The notes beneath the pieces were generated by a model. It was not told where the DNA came from. It made no database searches and saw only the letters and a program-made list of their open reading frames with translations. A stretch of 64,000 nucleotides of DNA, taken from NCBI RefSeq assembly GCF_900177745.1, contig NZ_FXAR01000001.1:434001-498000 (forward strand), written 5' to 3'. Source of the DNA: Corynebacterium pollutisoli (GTDB lineage: Bacteria > Actinomycetota > Actinomycetes > Mycobacteriales > Mycobacteriaceae). How positions within the stretch are numbered: position 1 is the first letter of the stretch; every line of letters starts with the position of its first letter. The position numbers and the translations under genes are program-made. This document shows, in pieces, positions 37,751-46,870 of the stretch.

Positions 37751-38368
37751 ATGAAGAATCTGCACCGCATCTCCGCCCTCCTCCTCGCCGTCGCGGCACT
37801 CATCCTGTGGGCGGCGTCCCGCATGCCGTGGATCACCGCCGAGACCTTCGACGACAAGTCCGGCGACGCCACCCACGCCGTCATCGGCGGCCTGTGGTCC
37901 ACCGAGCAGACCGCCGTGGCACTGCTGCTGCTCGCCGGGGCCGTCGCCGGCCTGGCCCTGCGCCGCACCGGCCGCCGCATCGTGGGCGTCATCTCGGCCC
38001 TGGCCGGCATCGGCGCGTCGTGGGCACCCCTCGGCCTGCTGGCGGGGGAGCCCGACCCGCAGCGCGTGCACCAGCTGCTGTCCACCGGCGACGAGACCGT
38101 CATCGCTTCGTGGGCGGAGATCGCGGGCCTCGAGGTCCACACGGCCGGCCCCGCGCTGGCCATGGTGGGCGCGGCCGTCGCCCTCTTCGGCGGCGTGCTG
38201 CTGGCGATGCGCCCGGGCACCGACTCCGCGAAGCTCAACCGCTACGAGACCCGCCAGGCCCGCGAGGCCAAGATCGCCGAGGACCTCGAGGCCGAGCCCG
38301 ATTCCGGCCGCGTCATGTGGGACGCCCTCGACGCCGACATCGACCCGACGGACACTTCCCGACCCTGA
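37751..38368 (+). CDS. Trp-associated membrane protein, TIGR02234
   Basis: A 205-residue protein with four helices (ISALLLAVAALILWAASRMPW, VALLLLAGAVAGLAL and two more) and a hydrophilic C-terminal tail of about 55 residues (AKLNRYETRQAREAKIAEDL). In mycobacteria the same family lies between trpE and trpC. Here it follows hisI by five bases and precedes a TrpC-like gene, which suggests a relic of a trp locus. Function unknown. Confidence 0.85.
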   Translation: MKNLHRISALLLAVAALILWAASRMPWITAETFDDKSGDATHAVIGGLWSTEQTAVALLLLAGAVAGLALRRTGRRIVGVISALAGIGASWAPLGLLAGEPDPQRVHQLLSTGDETVIASWAEIAGLEVHTAGPALAMVGAAVALFGGVLLAMRPGTDSAKLNRYETRQAREAKIAEDLEAEPDSGRVMWDALDADIDPTDTSRP

Positions 38369-38425
38369 TTTCTTCGTGAGGAAGGTCACGGGATACCCTA
38401 AGTGGGATCTCGATGGGAGGTGCCG

Positions 38426-39241
38426 ATGAGTGCACTGGAGCGGCTTGTCGCCGGCGTCCTGGAGGACGTCGCCGCCCGCGAGGCCACGGTCTCCTTCAAG
38501 GAGATCAAGGCCCGTTCGCGCGACACGGACAACACCCGTGACGGCTATCAGGCGCTACTGCGTAACGGCTGCAGCGTCATCGCCGAAATCAAGCGGGCCA
38601 TCCCCGGCCGCACCCTGCTCGCCGCGGATGACACCGACACCGCACCCATCGCCCACCTGGCCCGGGAATTCGAGGAGGGCGGGGCCCACCTCATCGCCTG
38701 CCAGACCGAGCGCCTGCGCTTCCACGGCTCGCTCACGGACATGAAGGCCGCCCGCGCCTCCGTCGAGGTGCCCATGTTCTGCCGCGACATCATCCTCGAC
38801 CCGTACCAGATCCATGAGGCCCGCTGCTACGGTGCCGATCTCGTGCCCCTGCAGGTCGAACTCCTCGACCAGAACCGTCTCGTGTCGCTGCTCGACCGCA
38901 TCGAGTCCCTCGGCATGACCGCCGTCCTCGAGGTCCGCAGCCCCGCCGAGGCCGACCGCGCCATGGAGGCCGGGGCGCGGGTCGTCGCGGTCAACGCGCG
39001 GCCGCTGCTGGGCGGGGACGTCGACAAGCGTCTGTTCGCGGACATCGCCCCGGGCCTGCCCGAGTCGACCGTGCGCATCGCCCTGTCCGGGGTGCACTCG
39101 CCGCGCGACCTGCTCACCTACGCCGCCGCGGGTGCCGACGCCGTCGTCGTCGGCGAGGAGCTCATGACCGCCGAGGACCCCGCCCGCCTCACCCGCACCC
39201 TCGTCGCCACCGGACAGCATCCCTCCTGCCCCTCGCGCTGA
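38426..39241 (+). CDS. TrpC-like protein, active site altered
   Basis: A 271-residue homologue of indole-3-glycerol phosphate synthase, close in layout to mycobacterial TrpC (GADAVVVGEELMTAEDP, GQHPSCP at the end). Compared with known IGPS residues, E54 and K56 (VIAEIKRA), E169 and N190 are kept, but the general-acid lysine of LxKDF is Arg120 (MFCRDIIL) and the Glu of AESG is Leu220 (RIALSGV). SPS is also changed to IPG. So normal synthase activity is doubtful. ATG 38426 follows GGGAGG. Corynebacteria carry a functional trp operon elsewhere. Confidence 0.85.
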   Translation: MSALERLVAGVLEDVAAREATVSFKEIKARSRDTDNTRDGYQALLRNGCSVIAEIKRAIPGRTLLAADDTDTAPIAHLAREFEEGGAHLIACQTERLRFHGSLTDMKAARASVEVPMFCRDIILDPYQIHEARCYGADLVPLQVELLDQNRLVSLLDRIESLGMTAVLEVRSPAEADRAMEAGARVVAVNARPLLGGDVDKRLFADIAPGLPESTVRIALSGVHSPRDLLTYAAAGADAVVVGEELMTAEDPARLTRTLVATGQHPSCPSR

Positions 39242-39274
39242 CCCGCCCGGTGCTCTCTGGCACACTGTCATATC

Positions 39275-40132
39275 GTGCAGACCACTATCCTCGCGAACAT
39301 CCCCTCCCCGCCCCAGGGCGTGTGGTACCTCGGTCCGATCCCGCTGCGCGCGTACGCGATATGCATCATGATCGGCATTCTCCTGGCCCTGTGGGTGACG
39401 CACCGTCGCTACACGGCGCGCGGGGGAGACGCGGACATGGTGTGGGACGCGGCGATCGTGGCCATCCCCGCCGGCATCATCGGCGGCCGGCTCTACCACG
39501 TCATCACCGACAACGACAAGTACTTCTGCGACACCTGTAACCCGGTCGACGCCCTCAACGTCACCGCCGGTGGCCTGGGCATCTGGGGTGCGGTCGCACT
39601 CGGCGCGGTGGCCGTGGCGGCCCTGTTCCGCTGGAAGAAGGTGCCGCTCGCGCCCTTCGCCGACGCCGTGGCCCCCGGCATCATCCTCGGCCAGGCCGTC
39701 GGCCGCCTGGGCAACTGGTTCAACCAGGAGATCTACGGCCGGCCCACCGACGTGCCGTGGGCGCTCGACATCTTCTACCGCGTCGACGACAACGGCGAGT
39801 TCGCCCCGCTCACCGGCACTTCGACGGGTGAGGTCATCACCTCGGTCCACCCGACGTTCCTCTACGAACTGCTGTGGAACCTGCTCATTTTCGCCCTGCT
39901 CATCCTCATCGACCGCCGCTTCCGGCTGGCGCAGGGCAGCATCTTCGCCCTCTACGTCGCGGGTTACACCCTGGGCCGCTTCTGGATCGAGCTCATGCGC
40001 GACGACTCCGCCACGATGATCCTCGGCCAGCGCGTCAACACCTGGGTGTCCGCGATCGTGTTCCTGGCCGCAGTGGCTGTGTTCCTGTGGCTTCAGCGAC
40101 GCCGACGGGCTGTCGTCAACGAAACAGAGTAG
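39275..40132 (+). CDS. lgt: Prolipoprotein diacylglyceryl transferase
   Basis: Inner-membrane enzyme of 285 residues that attaches diacylglycerol to the lipobox cysteine. The Lgt signature [17 protein letters not shown] is intact, with seven hydrophobic helices and [18 protein letters not shown] at the start. GTG 39275 is near CACACT with no clear Shine-Dalgarno. Next to the trpC-like gene, as in mycobacteria where lgt follows trpA. The window also encodes a likely substrate (26642). Confidence 0.95.
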   Translation: MQTTILANIPSPPQGVWYLGPIPLRAYAICIMIGILLALWVTHRRYTARGGDADMVWDAAIVAIPAGIIGGRLYHVITDNDKYFCDTCNPVDALNVTAGGLGIWGAVALGAVAVAALFRWKKVPLAPFADAVAPGIILGQAVGRLGNWFNQEIYGRPTDVPWALDIFYRVDDNGEFAPLTGTSTGEVITSVHPTFLYELLWNLLIFALLILIDRRFRLAQGSIFALYVAGYTLGRFWIELMRDDSATMILGQRVNTWVSAIVFLAAVAVFLWLQRRRRAVVNETE

Positions 40133-40142
40133 GTTGGTAGCC

Positions 40143-41582
40143 GTGTCTAGACGAACCAAGATTGTGTGCACCCTCGGTCCCGCCGTCGCCTCGAAGGACG
40201 CCATCCGGCGCCTCGTCGAGGACGGCATGGACGTCGCCCGCCTGAACTTCTCCCACGGTGATCACCCCGATCACGAGCAGAACTACAAGTGGGTCCGCGA
40301 GGCCACCGATGTCACCGGCCGTGCCGTCGGCATCCTCGCCGACCTCCAGGGACCCAAGATCCGCCTCGGCCGCTTCATCGACGGAGCCACCGTCTGGGAG
40401 ACCGGTGAGGTCGTCCGCATCACCGTGGACGACGTGGAGGGCACCCACGACCGCGTGTCCACCACCTACAAGAACCTCGCCAAGGACGCCAAGCCCGGCG
40501 ACCGCCTGCTCGTCGACGACGGCAAGGTCGGCCTCACCTGCCTCGAGGTCGACGGCAACGACGTCGTCTGCGAGGTCACCGAGGGTGGCCCCGTCTCCAA
40601 CAACAAGGGCGTGTCCCTGCCCGGCATGGACATCTCCGTCCCGGCCCTGTCCGAGAAGGACATCGCCGACCTCGAGTTCGCCCTCAAGCTGGGCGTCGAC
40701 TTCATCGCCCTGTCCTTCGTCCGCTCGCCCGCGGACGTCGACCTCGTCCACGAGGTCATGGACCGCGTCGGCCGCCACGTGCCGGTCATCGCCAAGCTGG
40801 AGAAGCCCGAGGCCGTCCACGCCCTCGAGTCCATCGTCCTCGCCTTCGACGCCATCATGGTCGCCCGCGGTGACCTCGGCGTCGAGGTTCCGCTCGAGCA
40901 GGTCCCGCTGGTGCAGAAGCGCGCCATCCAGATCGCGCGCGAGAACGCCAAGCCGGTCATCGTCGCCACCCAGATGCTCGACTCCATGATCGAGAACTCC
41001 ACCCCGACCCGCGCCGAGGCCTCCGACGTCGCCAACGCCGTCCTCGACGGCGCCGACGCCGTCATGCTCTCCGGCGAGACCTCCATCGGCGTCGACCCGC
41101 ACAACGTCGTGCGCACCATGGCGCGCATCGTCACCCAGGCGGAGACCGACGGCCACGTGCCGCCGCTGAGCCACGTCCCGCGCACCAAGCGCGGCGTCAT
41201 CTCCTACTCCGCCCGCGACATCGCCGAGCGCCTCAACGCCCGCGCACTGGTCTGCTTCACCACCTCCGGTGACACCGCCCGCCGCGTGGCCCGCCTGCAC
41301 TCGCACCTGCCGCTGCTCGTGTTCACCCCGCATCAGGCCGTCCGCTCCCAGCTGGCGCTCACCTGGGGCGCAGAGACCTTCCTGTGCGCCCAGGCCCGCT
41401 CCACCGACGACATGATGGCCGAGCTCGACCGCTCCCTGCTCGCCATGGACGACTACCACCGTGACGACATGATGGTCGTCGTCGCCGGCACCCCGCCCGG
41501 AGTCTCCGGCAACACCAACATGATCCACGTCCACCTGCTGGGCGAGGACACCAGCTCGCCGACGGCCACCACGCGCAAGTAA
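40143..41582 (+). CDS. pyk: Pyruvate kinase
   Basis: Glycolytic enzyme of 479 residues. It begins SRRTKIVCTLGPAVAS, with RLNFSHG, ADLQGPKIRLG, IAKLEKPEAV, the Mg segment MVARGDLGVEVP and LSGETSIGVDP; a C-terminal regulatory domain is present. GTG 40143 was chosen over TTG 40134 because corynebacterial Pyk starts this way and TAGGTT lies seven bases before it. A strong hairpin follows the stop. Confidence 0.97.
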   Translation: MSRRTKIVCTLGPAVASKDAIRRLVEDGMDVARLNFSHGDHPDHEQNYKWVREATDVTGRAVGILADLQGPKIRLGRFIDGATVWETGEVVRITVDDVEGTHDRVSTTYKNLAKDAKPGDRLLVDDGKVGLTCLEVDGNDVVCEVTEGGPVSNNKGVSLPGMDISVPALSEKDIADLEFALKLGVDFIALSFVRSPADVDLVHEVMDRVGRHVPVIAKLEKPEAVHALESIVLAFDAIMVARGDLGVEVPLEQVPLVQKRAIQIARENAKPVIVATQMLDSMIENSTPTRAEASDVANAVLDGADAVMLSGETSIGVDPHNVVRTMARIVTQAETDGHVPPLSHVPRTKRGVISYSARDIAERLNARALVCFTTSGDTARRVARLHSHLPLLVFTPHQAVRSQLALTWGAETFLCAQARSTDDMMAELDRSLLAMDDYHRDDMMVVVAGTPPGVSGNTNMIHVHLLGEDTSSPTATTRK

Positions 41583-41604
41583 CGCGGGCGTCGACAAGCA
41601 CGCG

Positions 41605-41640
41605 AGAAGCGGCGGAGAGGACATCCTCTCCGCCGCTTCT
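41605..41640. terminator. Bidirectional terminator between pyk and glgP
   Basis: A perfect 16-bp stem (AGAAGCGGCGGAGAGG at 41605-41620, complement at 41625-41640) with loop ACAT lies between two converging genes. A copy of the dispersed word (CGTCGACAAGC, 41589-41599) lies just before it. Confidence 0.88.
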
Positions 41641-41654
41641 TCGCTTGTTACCTG

Positions 41655-44039
41655 CTACTTGGTGATCGGGGTGGCGTCGAGCTTCCAGACCTCACGGGCG
41701 TAGTCGCCGATGGTGCGGTCGGAGGAGAAGCGGCCCGAGGCGCAGATGTTCACCCAGCACATGCGTGCCCAGTGCTGACGGTCCGCGACGTAGTCGGCGG
41801 CCATGCGGTCACGGGTCTCGCGGAAGTCGGCGAAGTCACCGAGGACGTAGTACACGTCCGGGGTCTCCCAGCCGCCGCCGTCGAGAAGCGAGGAACGGAT
41901 GTCGTGGAACTGGCCGGTGCCGTTGTCGTCCAGGGTGCCGTCGATGAGGGCGTCCAGGGTGCGCTTGAGACCCGGGACGGTCTCGTAGGCGTGCCACGGG
42001 TTGTAGGTGGCGCGCAGCTCCGGCAGCTCCTCCTCACGGGCACCGAAGATGTAGGCGTTGTCGTCGCCCACGGAGTCGTGGATCTCGACGTTCGCGCCGT
42101 CCATGGTGCCCAGGGTGAGGGCACCGTTCATCATGAACTTCATGTTGCCGGTACCGGAGGCCTCCTTGCCGGCGGTGGAAATCTGCTCGGAGACGTCGGT
42201 CGCCGGGATGATGCGCTCGGCGGGGGAGACGTTGTAGTTCTCCACGAAGACGACGCGCATGACGTCGTCGACCTCCGGGTCGTTGTTGACGACGTTGGCG
42301 ATCTCGTTGACGAGCTTGATGATGCCCTTCGCGCGGTAGTAACCCGGGGCGGCCTTCGCACCGAAGATGAAGGTGCGCGGCGGGACATCGGTCAGGCCGT
42401 CCTGCTTGATGCGCAGGTAGAGGTCCAGGATGTACAGGGCGTTGAGCAGCTGACGCTTGTACTCGTGGAGACGCTTGATCTGGGTGTCGAAGATCGAGTG
42501 CGGGTCGACCTCGATGCCCTGACGCTCGAGGATCCACTCGGCGAAGTCGGCCTTGTTGGCCTCCTTGATCTCGAGCAGCTCGTTCATCACGGCCTCGTCG
42601 TCGGCGTAGTGCGCGATCTCCTTGAGCTTGTCCATGTCGGTGACCCACTCGTCGGAACCGACGAGGCGGGTGAGCAGATCGGACAGACGCGGGTTGCACA
42701 TCTTCAGCCAGCGACGCGGGGTGACGCCGTTGGTCTTGTTATTGAACTTCTCCGGCCAGATGGCGTGCCAGTCACCGAGGGTGTCACGCTTGATGATCTC
42801 GGTGTGCAGCGCGGCGACACCGTTGATGGAGTACGCGGCGTAGCAGGCGATCCAGGCCATGTGGACGTGACCGTCCTGGACCGGGGCCATGCGGTTGATG
42901 TGCTCCTCGTCGAGGCCGCGCTCGCGCAGATCCTCGCGGAAACGACGGTCGATCTCGACGGTGAGCTCCCACACGCGGTTGAACAGCTGCTGGAAGATGG
43001 AGACGTTCCACTGCTCGAGGGCCTCGACCAGCACGGTGTGGTTGGTGTAGGCGAAGGTCCTGGTGACGATCTCCCAGGCGTCCTCCCAGGTCATGTCGTG
43101 CTCGTCGAGCAGCAGACGCATGAGCTCCGGGATGGCGAGCACCGGGTGGGTGTCGTTGAGCTGGATGCAGTTGAAGTCGGCGAAAGTGGACAGATCGCCG
43201 TGGTTCTCCAGGTGGGACTCGATCATCGCCTGCAGGGAGGCGGACACGAAGAAGTACTGCTGGCGGACGCGCAGCACCTTGCCGGCGTAGGTGGTGTCGT
43301 TCGGGTAGAGGACACGGCACAGATCCATGACGGCCTCGCGCTCGACGATGGCGTCGGTGAAGCGCTGGGAGTTGAACGCGTCGTAGTCGAACTCCTCCAT
43401 CGGCTCCGCCTTCCACAGGCGCAGGGTGCCGACGTTGTCGGTGCCGTAGCCGGTGATCGGCATGTCGTAGGGCACCGCGCGGACGGTCATGTCGTCGAAC
43501 TGGACAATGCGCGGCTGCTCCTCGCGGCGGATGTAGAACGGGTAGCCGTTCTCCTTCCACGCGTCCGGCTTCTCGGTCTGGAACCCGTTGTCGAAGGCCT
43601 GCTTGAACAGGCCGTAGCGGTAGAGGATGCCGTAGCCGGTGACCGGGAAGTCCTGCGTCGCGGAGGAGTCCAGGAAGCAGGCGGCGAGGCGGCCGAGGCC
43701 GCCGTTGCCGAGGGCGGCGTCGTTCTCCGCCTCGAGGACGTCACCGAGCTCGTGGCCCAGCTCGCGGACCGCCTCGGCGGCCTCGTCGACCATCTCCAGG
43801 TTGGTGAGGTTGTTCAGCAGGGCGCGACCCATGAGGAACTCGGCAGAGAAGTAGTGCTGCTGGCGTACACCCGCGTAGGCCTCGGTGGTGGCCTCCCACT
43901 TGTCGGCGATCTGCTCCATCACGCCGCGGGAGAGACCGAACCAGAACTTGTAGTCGGTGGCACTCTCCGGCGAGGCGCCGGAGGCTGCGCGGACATGGCC
44001 GCCGACGGTCGTGTTCAGCGCGGGCAGGGAGTCACTCAT
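41655..44039 (-). CDS. glgP: Glycogen phosphorylase
   Basis: PLP-dependent phosphorylase of 794 residues that releases glucose 1-phosphate. It shows YFSAEFLMGRALLNNL, GNGGLGRLAACFLDS, YGIRYG-like GYGILYRYG, NDTHPVLAIPELMRL, RIHEYKR-like IKRLHEYKRQLLN, and the PLP-lysine segment SGTGNMKFMMNGALTLGTMDG. ATG 44039 has AGGAG nine bases upstream; an ATG eleven codons earlier lacks signals. Its promoter region carries a 17-bp palindrome. Confidence 0.97.
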   Translation of the reverse strand: MSDSLPALNTTVGGHVRAASGASPESATDYKFWFGLSRGVMEQIADKWEATTEAYAGVRQQHYFSAEFLMGRALLNNLTNLEMVDEAAEAVRELGHELGDVLEAENDAALGNGGLGRLAACFLDSSATQDFPVTGYGILYRYGLFKQAFDNGFQTEKPDAWKENGYPFYIRREEQPRIVQFDDMTVRAVPYDMPITGYGTDNVGTLRLWKAEPMEEFDYDAFNSQRFTDAIVEREAVMDLCRVLYPNDTTYAGKVLRVRQQYFFVSASLQAMIESHLENHGDLSTFADFNCIQLNDTHPVLAIPELMRLLLDEHDMTWEDAWEIVTRTFAYTNHTVLVEALEQWNVSIFQQLFNRVWELTVEIDRRFREDLRERGLDEEHINRMAPVQDGHVHMAWIACYAAYSINGVAALHTEIIKRDTLGDWHAIWPEKFNNKTNGVTPRRWLKMCNPRLSDLLTRLVGSDEWVTDMDKLKEIAHYADDEAVMNELLEIKEANKADFAEWILERQGIEVDPHSIFDTQIKRLHEYKRQLLNALYILDLYLRIKQDGLTDVPPRTFIFGAKAAPGYYRAKGIIKLVNEIANVVNNDPEVDDVMRVVFVENYNVSPAERIIPATDVSEQISTAGKEASGTGNMKFMMNGALTLGTMDGANVEIHDSVGDDNAYIFGAREEELPELRATYNPWHAYETVPGLKRTLDALIDGTLDDNGTGQFHDIRSSLLDGGGWETPDVYYVLGDFADFRETRDRMAADYVADRQHWARMCWVNICASGRFSSDRTIGDYAREVWKLDATPITK

Positions 44040-44082
44040 GTGGATTGCTCCTGGGTTGTCGTTTTCTGGCAACAGGTTTTAG

Positions 44083-44099
44083 GGCTACCTCAGGTAGCC
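44083..44099. promoter_or_regulatory. 17-bp palindrome upstream of glgP
   Basis: GGCTACCT-C-AGGTAGCC is a perfect inverted repeat with 8-base arms. On the glgP strand it lies just downstream of a TATATG hexamer (about 44109-44114), where a repressor would block the start of transcription. It is not followed by a T run, so a terminator role for the preceding amidohydrolase gene is less likely. It does not match the GlxR half-site TGTGA. Confidence 0.55.
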
Positions 44100-44138
44100 A
44101 CTTGTCTCAGCATATAGGCAGGCAGGTTGTTCCGCGCC

Positions 44139-45392
44139 TCAGCGCCCGAGATAAGTGAGCACGCCGGCGGCGGCCGCCTTCGTGGTGGCGTCGACGGTGG
44201 GACCGTACTCGGGGAGGAAGGTGTTCATGTGGTTGACGGGGACGTCCTGCTTCACCCGATTCTCCGCCACCGCCCGGTCCCACAGCTCCTGCGGAGTGCA
44301 GCCGACGACCCAGTACATGTAGGGCGCACCGAAGGCGAGGGGGATGTTGGAGAAGTCCTCCGACACCGTGGTGCGGCGGGCGTCGACCGAGGCCGCACCG
44401 AAGACGTTGTCGAACACCGGGCGGACCGCGTCGAAGACACCCTGATCATTGTCCACCAGCTCACCGTGGCCGAAGAACTCGAAGGTCGGCTCCTCCTCGC
44501 TTCCCGACGCCACGCACTCCGCCTCCACGACCCGCTTGATGGCGGCATACACGCGGCGCTTCGTCGTCTCGTCGTAGAAACGGCAGTTGAGGACCAGTTC
44601 CGCGGAATCCGGGATGATGTTGTTCGTCGCACCCGCGCGCAGGGTGCCCACGGAGATGACCGCGAAGTCGTTGGGGTCCACGGCGCGGCCGACGATGCCC
44701 TGCAGCCGGATGACCACCATCGCGGCGATGTAGGTGGGGTCGACGGCGTTGTGGGGCATGGACCCGTGGGCCGAGCGGCCGGGGATGGTGATCCGGATGG
44801 AGTCACAGGCCGCGAACTGGGGGCCCGCCATGGTCTGCACCTCGCCGGCGCGGCCGGGCATGATGTGCTGGCCGAGGCACACGTCGGGGCGCGGGATGCG
44901 GGTGACCAGGCCGTCCGCCACCATCGCGGCGGCACCTTCGCCCGTCTCCTCCGCAGGCTGGAACAGGGCGATGAAGGTGCCGGACCAGGCCTCGCGGTGG
45001 GCGTCGAGCACCGCGCAGGCACCGAGGAGGGCCGTGGTGTGCATGTCGTGGCCGCAGGCGTGCATGACACCCGTCTGCGTGCCGTCGGCCGCCGGGCGCA
45101 CCCGTGTCGAGGCGAAGGGCACACCCGTCTCCTCCTTGATCGGCAGGGCGTCGAAGTCGGCGCGGAACAGCGCGGTGGGGCCCTCGCCGTTGCGGAAGAC
45201 CGCGACGATGCCGTAACCCCCGATGTGGGTGGTCACCTCGCAGTCGAAGTCTGCCAGCTTCCGGGCGATCTTCTCCGCCGTCTCGTACTCGTGTCCGGAC
45301 AGCTCCGGGCGCTCGTGCAGATCCTCGTAGAAGGACTGCTGCCAGGAGAGATCGGCGGAATGCTGGGAGAGGAGACGGGAGATGTCACTCAT
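44139..45392 (-). CDS. M20-family amidohydrolase
   Basis: Metal-dependent hydrolase of the M20D type (hippurate hydrolase, N-acyl-amino-acid deacylase), 417 residues. Metal and catalytic segments are CGHDMHTTALLGA, LFQPAEETGEGAA and SEDFSNIPLAFGAPYMYW; the dimerisation domain lies between (RITIPGRSAHGSMPH). ATG 45392 gives the usual start for the family, although the AAGGAG is 15 bases away; an upstream TTG frame exists. Substrate unknown. Confidence 0.9.
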   Translation of the reverse strand: MSDISRLLSQHSADLSWQQSFYEDLHERPELSGHEYETAEKIARKLADFDCEVTTHIGGYGIVAVFRNGEGPTALFRADFDALPIKEETGVPFASTRVRPAADGTQTGVMHACGHDMHTTALLGACAVLDAHREAWSGTFIALFQPAEETGEGAAAMVADGLVTRIPRPDVCLGQHIMPGRAGEVQTMAGPQFAACDSIRITIPGRSAHGSMPHNAVDPTYIAAMVVIRLQGIVGRAVDPNDFAVISVGTLRAGATNNIIPDSAELVLNCRFYDETTKRRVYAAIKRVVEAECVASGSEEEPTFEFFGHGELVDNDQGVFDAVRPVFDNVFGAASVDARRTTVSEDFSNIPLAFGAPYMYWVVGCTPQELWDRAVAENRVKQDVPVNHMNTFLPEYGPTVDATTKAAAAGVLTYLGR

Positions 45393-45451
45393 GGGGGTGT
45401 TCGGAAACTCCTTCAGTGTCAGGTGATATGCCGTCAACTCTAGTGGAGGTG

Positions 45452-45471
45452 GAGTGCGCAGTTGCGCACTC
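45452..45471. terminator. Palindrome after the HNH gene (repeat family copy 1)
   Basis: GAGTGCGCA-GT-TGCGCACTC forms a perfect stem directly after the stop codon of the HNH/DUF222 gene. The core TGCGCA-N2-TGCGCA matches the palindromes at 46845 and 59240. No T run here. Confidence 0.6.
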
Positions 45472-45472
45472 G

Positions 45473-46753
45473 TCAGGGCTGCACGTCATCGAAGGAGTCC
45501 TCGTGCTCCCAGATCGTGAGCAGGTCCTCATCCCCGTGGGGGACGGGTCCGTGGGTGTAACCGTCGGCGTGCTGTCCCATGGCGTCGTCGCGCACCGGAG
45601 GGCCGTTGTCGACGGACGTCCACGACTCCCCGCCGGGGAAGCGGAACCGCAGCAGCGTCGGATCCACGCGGTCCGGAACGATGACGAGTTCTCCGCTCTG
45701 GATCATCGTGTGGTGGAGGGTGCACAGCGGGATGAGGTTGTCGAGGTCCGTGGTGCCGCCGGAGGCCCAGTCCCGGATGTGGTGGAACTGCAGCCAGCGG
45801 GCGTGGTCGCAACCGGGGGTGGCGCAGCGGTGCTTCCAGCGGGTGAGCAGCGCCTTCGTCTGGGCACCGTTAACCAGGCGAGAGCTGCGCCCCAGGTGGA
45901 GGATGCGCCCGCCCCTCCCGCGGATCTGCACCGAGAGGACCCCGTTGATGATGCTGCGCAGCAGGTCCTTGCCCTCCGCCCCCGGCTGGCCGGGGAGGCA
46001 GGCGTTGTCCTCGGAGTCGATGACGATGTTGACGTGGGCACCGGGTGCCAGCGTCCGGGCCACCGGGTTGTTGCGCGCCAGGCGGATGAGACTGACGAAG
46101 GATCCGAGGAGGCTGGAGGCGACCGGGGGGCCGAAGCGGGTGGTGGACGAGTCGGGGCCCGGGTCCTGCTCCCCGTTATCCGCCTCGTCCCGGGACTTGG
46201 CGGCCGCCAGCTCCGCAGCCTTGAGCGCGGCCTGCAGCTCGGCACCGATCTCCGGGTCGAAGGTGCCCCACAGCTTCACCTGGCCGGTGTCGGGGCAGAC
46301 CGTCATGGACAGGCGGTTGGTGGCCTTCCGGCTCGGGCCGCCGACCTTCGGGTGGCCGGCCAGCAGTGACTCGAGCTCCGTGATGGTGTGCGCCAGGGCC
46401 AGCTCGATGAGTGTGTGCTCATTGTCGAGGGTCATGTACTTCAGCAGCAGGCGGACCTTGGAGTAGCTGAGGTCACCCCGGGTGAAGGCGTCGGTGAGGG
46501 ACGGGAACGCGCGGAGTTTGCGCCCGACCTCGAGGTATTCGTGGGCGCTGCGCGAGGACAGGCCCTGCGTGCGCACGAGCCAGGTGGCGGTGGTGGAGGC
46601 CCCGAGCGAACGCGCGAGGTCGCGCTCGTCGAACTCGGCGATGGCGCGGATGAACTCCGCCTTGTGGCGGGTGAAGGAGCGGTTGGCGGTGCTGATGCAG
46701 GTGGTCAGGTCGGTGTCGTCGAGGCGTGCGAGGTCGGTGGTTGTGGCGAGCAT
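45473..46753 (-). CDS. DUF222/HNH endonuclease (13E12-type)
   Basis: A 426-residue protein with an N-terminal DUF222 domain (residues about 25-250; GLSSRSAHEYLEVGRKLRAF, GDLSYSKVRLLLKYMTL) and a C-terminal HNH nuclease motif at about 308-347 (CATPGCDHARWLQFHHIRDW, then LDNLIPLCTLHH). Both cysteine pairs and the HHxxxW core look intact. These genes occur in many copies in actinobacteria, and mycobacterial ones are LexA-regulated. Two LexA-like boxes lie before ATG 46753. The gene with its promoter is bounded by two related palindromes. Confidence 0.92.
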   Translation of the reverse strand: MLATTTDLARLDDTDLTTCISTANRSFTRHKAEFIRAIAEFDERDLARSLGASTTATWLVRTQGLSSRSAHEYLEVGRKLRAFPSLTDAFTRGDLSYSKVRLLLKYMTLDNEHTLIELALAHTITELESLLAGHPKVGGPSRKATNRLSMTVCPDTGQVKLWGTFDPEIGAELQAALKAAELAAAKSRDEADNGEQDPGPDSSTTRFGPPVASSLLGSFVSLIRLARNNPVARTLAPGAHVNIVIDSEDNACLPGQPGAEGKDLLRSIINGVLSVQIRGRGGRILHLGRSSRLVNGAQTKALLTRWKHRCATPGCDHARWLQFHHIRDWASGGTTDLDNLIPLCTLHHTMIQSGELVIVPDRVDPTLLRFRFPGGESWTSVDNGPPVRDDAMGQHADGYTHGPVPHGDEDLLTIWEHEDSFDDVQP

Positions 46754-46767
46754 GGTTCCCCCAGGTG

Positions 46768-46783
46768 TCGAAATCGTGTTCGA
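46768..46783. promoter_or_regulatory. LexA/SOS-like box 1
   Basis: TCGAAATCGTGTTCGA matches the corynebacterial LexA consensus TCGAAMANNTGTNCGA except at one position (T for A at base 7). It lies 14 bases before the HNH gene start codon, a place where LexA would repress it. Confidence 0.7.
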
Positions 46784-46796
46784 TCACCTCCGAACG

Positions 46797-46812
46797 TAGC
46801 AAACCTGTTCGA
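46797..46812. promoter_or_regulatory. LexA/SOS-like box 2
   Basis: TAGCAAACCTGTTCGA keeps the right half (AAANNTGTTCGA) and misses two bases of the left half. Its left edge is 29 bases from that of box 1, so the two could be bound on nearly the same helix face. Confidence 0.5.
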
Positions 46813-46844
46813 CACGCGCAAGGGGCTGTTCGCACACCCCGGGA

Positions 46845-46866
46845 AAAGTGCGCAGCTGCGCACTTT
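46845..46866 (-). terminator. Palindromic terminator after the DUF4921 gene (repeat family copy 2)
   Basis: A perfect 22-bp palindrome with arm AAAGTGCGCAG and its complement, four bases after the DUF4921 stop codon, and followed on that strand by TTTT. Same sequence as the copy after smc at 59240. Reads as an intrinsic terminator with a tight loop. Confidence 0.75.
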
Positions 46867-46870
46867 CGGG

